Positions 60,201 to 64,000 of a stretch of 64,000 bases of DNA are shown piece by piece. Source of the stretch: Scortum barcoo. Lineage: Eukaryota > Chordata > Actinopteri > Centrarchiformes > Terapontidae. The DNA is taken from the NCBI GenBank assembly GCA_023238725.1, contig CM041546.1, positions 8,853,983 through 8,917,982 of the forward strand. The letters run 5' to 3'. Made by a program: the position numbers and the translations under genes. The notes under the pieces are model-generated. The model searched no databases, was not told where the DNA came from, and saw only the letters and a program-made list of their open reading frames with translations. How positions within the stretch are numbered: the stretch's first letter is position 1; each line of letters opens with the position of its first letter.

Positions 60201-61756
60201 TTTCTGAATATTGTCGTCACTTTTGGTGCGTGGTATGGAGCAGAAAAGCGCAGCCTCGCTAAGTTTCAGTTTCGATTTGTGTCGAAAATGCGGACTTCAA
60301 ACTACATACGCGTTTATAAATTGATTGGCCAATTAAAACAGACTTGTAATAAATAATGTATAATATTTTTTTTTCCTGAATATTGTCGTCACATTTGGCA
60401 CGTTTTTGGTGCTGGAAGAAGGCTTGTGATGTGCCCCTCTGTCTTGTAATGGACAGGAACTGTTTTTTACAGTGGCACAAATAATTTGTGGCATCTTATT
60501 GTGACACCTGATTGTTTTGTAAATAGTTGAACAAAAAAAACGCCTGAGGCATTGCCTGCATTTGCATTTTTAATGTAAATAGTTGTAAATACATTTGTAC
60601 ATAATTTTTTGAAACTTTACAACTTATATTTGCATTCTAAGTTATAAAAATGGTTCGTTAGACATGTTTGTGGTTTTCACATTACAAAATCTAACTTTTT
60701 TATATTCGGATTTTATGTTTTTTGTGTGGTTTTAGGTCCAGTGTGTTAATACAGTATGTCAAAATGAAAAAATAACTGTAAAATCACACATGAGAGGTTG
60801 TGCTGAAAAAAATGATACCAAACAAGGCATGGTAAACAGTTCTTAAGGTGAAATATAAAAGCAAAATAAAAAGTAGTCAAAAACGGCCAATTATACCCTG
60901 GACTCCAGAGGGTTAATATCGACAAAATTTATGTCTCCTTTCATTCTTTAGATTTCGATGAACAAACGGCAGATGACTGGGATGTGGACATGAGCGTTTA
61001 CTACGATAAAGGTATCTCATCTTTTTTTTTTTTTAATATATCTGTGGTGATTCTCTTTATTGACAAAGGGAACCAATCTGTGAACTTTCTCTGCAGACTT
61101 TCTTTAACCCAGCTCTTCCTCTCACAGATGGAGGTGACATGGACGCCCGTGACTACGTCCGGATGCGGTATGAAAAAAGGCTGAGGGAGGGTGTTGAAGA
61201 TACATCTGGACACAATCAGTCCATTGGCAGCTTTGAGAGGTTCACTAAGGTAAAGAGAAGGTCTAATAATCTGTCTCCATCTTTTCTATCCTCACCTATA
61301 GAAGCAACCTTCTCATGTTTTTTTTTCTTTTTAGGGCTTTGGTCGTCGATTGATGGAAAAACAGGGCTGGAAGGATGGTGAAGGGTTGGGACACAGTCAG
61401 ATTGGGATGCCAGATGCTCTTGAGAATGAAGGCCAACATCCCAATTGTAAAAGAGGCTTTGGGTGCGTGTGAACACAAAAACTAAATCAACAAAATAAAA
61501 TTGCCTGTCTGTTTTAGTATGCAAGTGTTTTTTTTAAAGTACTGTCCTGATGCTATTATTTCTTTTCTGCAGGTATCATGGAGAGAAACTGAACTTACAT
61601 CCTGCGAAAAAGCCCAGAGCAGATTTCCATATAACCACAGCGTACGATAAACCCAAAAACATAGACGAAGGCGACACCTTGCTGAGACGCCAACCGAACA
61701 CCAGCATAAAATACAGAGGCTGGCAGCCAGGTGGCAGCATCGGGCCACGAAGATGA
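57244..61756 (+). CDS. gpatch3: G-patch domain-containing protein 3
   Basis: GPATCH3 is a nuclear and cytosolic G-patch protein; in mammals it is reported to dampen MAVS-dependent antiviral signalling. Seven exons (57244-57667, 58769-59223, 59349-59523, 60952-61011, 61128-61249, 61335-61462, 61573-61756) join in frame to 515 residues (human 525). Visible are an N-terminal RNA-binding-like fold (YFVVSNIPEAFRSKDLRNYFSQF, FRCFHYRHRPE; CCCVVSVHSKDADRLVRMY), an acidic insert near 62-78, LPELNPPALMENGNVGTP near 175, RRYGNVPFQY, an acidic run near 280, GLVFYTDAQYWQEEEGDFDEQ near 340 and the G-patch at about 412-462 (GFGRRLMEKQGW, GEGLGH, CKRGFGYHGEKL). The ATG at 57244 (MADSGTV) is preferred to the in-frame 57148, whose 32-residue extension lacks conservation. 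Intron 3 carries a 938-bp transposon. ATTAAA at 61830 is the probable poly(A) signal. Confidence 0.96.
60001..60018. repeat. Perfect 18-bp GC palindrome
   Basis: GGACGCGCCGGCGCGTCC equals its own reverse complement and contains five CpG steps. It is four bases inside the terminal repeat of the piggyBac-like element. Confidence 0.95.
60055..60072. repeat. Telomere-like (GGGTTA)3
   Basis: Three exact consecutive GGGTTA units within the piggyBac-like element. Confidence 0.95.
60073..60415. repeat. Internal direct duplication, about 175-bp unit
   Basis: Unit 1 starts with CGCAGC at 60073 and unit 2 with CGCAGC at 60249. Shared blocks include TTGTGTCGAAA, TGCGGACTTCAAACTACATA, ACAGACTT and CTGAATATTGTCGTCAC, at offsets of about 172-176 bp. 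Confidence 0.8.
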
Positions 61757-62464
61757 CCGGAATTAAATTATTATTATTATTATTATTATTTTTAAACATT
61801 TTGTGCTCAATTATTTGTCTGATTGTGCCATTAAAACATTTTTTTCAAAACTATCATTCCACTTGCTGATTTTTGTCGTGTAATTTATAATTTGCTGACT
61901 CATTATCATATAAGAACTTAATATGGTAGCATTCACATTTGTATGAAAGGTATTAATTTACGACTGTATGAATAATAACGATAAAGAAAGCTTAATACGA
62001 TGAGGTAGAGTACTATAACAGGTGCTGAAGTCGTGTTTTGCCCCACATTAAATGAAAAAAAAAAAACATGCTTTTATTTTGACAGCTCGGTTACGTAACC
62101 CGGATTATCTTAGCCTGTTAGCAGTGAGCACTCAGTGCGCATGCAAACAGAAAAGCGGCAGACGGTAAATTTCCAGCACTTCTTCGTGATATATAAAAAT
62201 AAAGAGTAACAGTATCGTATAAAAAATTACAGCTAGTATTAGTCAGATCTGTGCAACCTTTATCTGACTTCAGTCCAGAAGTTATCTCAACTTACCTGAG
62301 AGTATTGATCCCTCATAGGTTGATCTACTGAGCCAGTATCAGTGAAGCTGCCATGCTGACACCCTGCAGTGACTCTGCCCCCTCCTGACACCCTGATCCC
62401 AGCTGATGTGATCCTCCAAAGATCTCCATAAGCCCCCCCACCACCACCCCTTGGTGCTGAAGCC
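61757..62464 (+). other. gpatch3 3' UTR and gpn2 promoter/leader
   Basis: gpatch3 3' UTR begins with a (TTA)n run at 61766-61790 and likely ends after ATTAAA at 61830-61835. The gpn2 promoter probably lies near 62090-62170, where TGCGCATGC (an NRF1-like core) precedes a candidate donor GCAGACG|GTAAAT; the leader continues to the ATG at 62465. The two genes are in tandem. Confidence 0.45.
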
Positions 62465-63395
62465 ATGTCCAAGCAGCCCTCTCTGCGGTTCGGCCAGGTG
62501 GTCATTGGACCCCCAGGCTCAGGTAAGACCACCTACTGCCAAGCCATGCAGGAGTTCCTGACTCACCTGGGGCGCAAGGTGGTCGTGGTGAACATGGACC
62601 CTGCCAACGAGGGGCTGCCTTACTCCTGCGCGGTGGACGTCTCAGAGCTGGTCACCCTGGACGATGTGATGGAGGGGCTGAAGCTGGGGCCCAACGGTGG
62701 GCTCCTGTACTGCATGGAGTACGTGGAGGCCAATCTGGACTGGCTGGAGAAGAAGCTCAAGCAGCACAGCGACTGTTACTTCTTGTTTGACTGCCCCGGA
62801 CAAGTGGAGCTCTATACCCACCAGAGCTCAGTCAAGAACATCTTCTCACAGCTGGCCAAGTGGAACTTCAGGGTGAGCTCCTTTATAGACAAGCAGGGAT
62901 TGCAATGATGTAATATAATCATCTTGTATAAGTGATTTCCACTTCACACCCAGGTCTCATGACTGTTCTCCTCTCTATAGCTGACAGCAGTGCACCTCGT
63001 GGACTCTCATTACTGCGCTGACCCGGCCAAGTTCATCTCGGTGCTGTGTACCTCGCTGTCCACCATGCTGCATGTTGAGCTTCCCCACGTCAACGTCCTC
63101 TCCAAGATGGACCTGATTGAGCAGTACGGCAAACTGGGTAAACTGAGAGGCGCCGCCTCGAAGCAAAACGTTGCTGCATGTTGTTTTTTTGTGTGCCAGG
63201 GTGACATTTTCCCCACCACCTCCATCTTTTGCAGCCTTCAACCTCGACTTCTACACGGAGGTCATGGACCTGACCTATCTGCTGGATCACCTGGCTGCAG
63301 ACCCGTTCTTTAAAAAATTCCACCATCTGAATGAAAAGTTGGCCGAGGTCATTCAAGATTACAGCCTCGTCTCCTTTGTACCGCTTAATGTGCAG
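62465..63395 (+). CDS. gpn2: GPN-loop GTPase 2 (5' part, runs off window)
   Basis: GPN2 is one of three GPN-loop GTPases that help assemble and import RNA polymerases. Three coding exons are present (62465-62872, 62981-63137, 63235-63395), encoding the first 242 residues; human is 310, so about 70 residues lie beyond the last donor, past 64000. Visible are the P-loop GPPGSGKTTYC at 15-25, NMDPANEGLPY near 43, the defining Gly-Pro-Asn loop (LKLGPNGG) at 75-77, DCPGQVELYTH near 109-119, HLVDSHYCADPAKF in exon 2, the guanine-specificity motif SKMD near 180 and LDFYTEVMDLTYLLDHLA in exon 3. The start gives MSKQPSLRFGQVVIGPPGSG, aligning with human. Sequence from 63396 to 64000 is intron. Confidence 0.96.
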
Positions 63396-64000
63396 GTATG
63401 GCTGACTAAAAGTAGAGTCACTGGGGGACTTTCTAATTCTGATTGCTAGTTAATTCAGTAATATTACATATTTTCTCAAACAGCCCAATGTGTGTGCATG
63501 ATCTTCAGCCATTTTATAACAACATTTCTCTGTCTATTCCTCAAAATGGGCATTGAGAGTTGTTGCTTTGTTGCTGCAGGAGTGTTAGCACAACACTGCA
63601 TATTGCGCTCTGCTACACTTGAATCATGTCATTTTCTTGGGGAGGTTATTCCTCAGTGTAGATCAAATGTCGAGCCTGCTTTGAGCATCATCCAAAACGC
63701 TCTGTCATGTACAGAAATGAGGCCAGTCGGTTTCTGTGTGCAGCACAGAGTAACAGGCTGACAGATACTGGAGTAACACATTTCTACCTTAAACCCCTGT
63801 CATGTTTTGACTGAAAGGGAATTTGGCACCAAATATGAATTAATTCTTGCTTAAGCGCTGTATCTGGACTTGGTCTCGTGTTATATTTATATTCTGTGGG
63901 AGAATTTGAGGCCGCTTGGAGATGTTGTGTGGACGGACTAATAAGAGTTTGTTCATTATAATTTTGTAGATGATGTGTGAAGGGCTTTATTACCCACCAG
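63396..64000 (+). other. gpn2 intron 3 (partial)
   Basis: Begins with the donor GTATGG after LNVQ. No further gpn2 exon is found before the window ends; short frames here show no match to the expected C-terminal residues. Confidence 0.6.

Larger units (their letters stand above)
59979..60916. mobile_element. Non-autonomous piggyBac-like element in gpatch3 intron 3
   Basis: The element is bounded by TTAA on both sides (59979-59982 and 60913-60916) and carries an exact 11-bp terminal inverted repeat, CCTCTGGAGTC at 59987-59997 against GACTCCAGAGG at 60901-60911. TTAA duplication with C-rich termini is the signature of the piggyBac superfamily. No transposase frame is present, so it would depend on a partner. 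Internal features are listed separately. Confidence 0.65.

Overview
This window is ordinary vertebrate nuclear DNA from a bony fish, most likely a percomorph teleost. Genes are split by short GT-AG introns, there is no operon structure, the space between genes is AT-rich, and the repeats (tRNA-derived SINEs, ACTTAAGTA-rich elements, L2/Rex-type LINE, Tc1 and piggyBac-like remnants) are typical of teleosts. The gene set wdtc1, tmem222, kdf1, nr0b2, gpatch3, gpn2, cep85 and ubxn11 corresponds to human chromosome 1p36.11, so the window is a conserved synteny block. Assignments rest on translated exons compared with family sequences known to me; no database was searched.

Layout. 1-6775 (-): a FEZ-family kinesin adaptor in nine coding exons. 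7409-11058 (+): ubxn11, head to head with it, 14 coding exons. 13574-22567 (-): cep85, 13 coding exons, with an untranslated first exon probably near 23.7-23.9 kb. 24.1-26.9 kb: repeat-rich spacer with long (TTATA)n and (AT)n runs. 27586-32875 (+): wdtc1, 15 coding exons. 35387-38444 (+): tmem222, six exons. 39580-41036 (+): a TPBG/WAIF1-type leucine-rich repeat membrane protein in two coding exons. 42763-45164 (+): kdf1. 47901-48797 (-): nr0b2 (SHP). 49.3-57.2 kb: repeat spacer with a dead LINE, a SINE, a DNA-transposon copy and a Tc1 remnant. 57244-61756 (+): gpatch3, with a piggyBac-like element in intron 3. 62465 to beyond the right edge (+): gpn2, first three coding exons only.

Every reconstructed coding sequence stays in frame across all junctions and has a length close to its human counterpart. 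The genes share no single pathway: they cover axonal transport (FEZ), p97/UBX biology (ubxn11), centrosome control (cep85), CUL4-DDB1 ubiquitin ligase specificity (wdtc1), Wnt modulation (TPBG-like), epidermal differentiation (kdf1), bile-acid and lipid nuclear receptor repression (nr0b2), RNA and innate signalling (gpatch3) and RNA polymerase assembly (gpn2).

I found no undescribed multi-gene system. The most useful second-look items are: a FEZ paralogue with mixed FEZ1 and FEZ2 traits outside both mammalian FEZ loci; a TPBG-type gene with an intron in its LRR region and a long tail inside the 1p36 block; a GC-AG intron in cep85; a non-autonomous piggyBac-like element with a perfect 18-bp palindrome, telomere-like repeats and an internal duplication; and a TATA plus NR5A-type site at the nr0b2 promoter.
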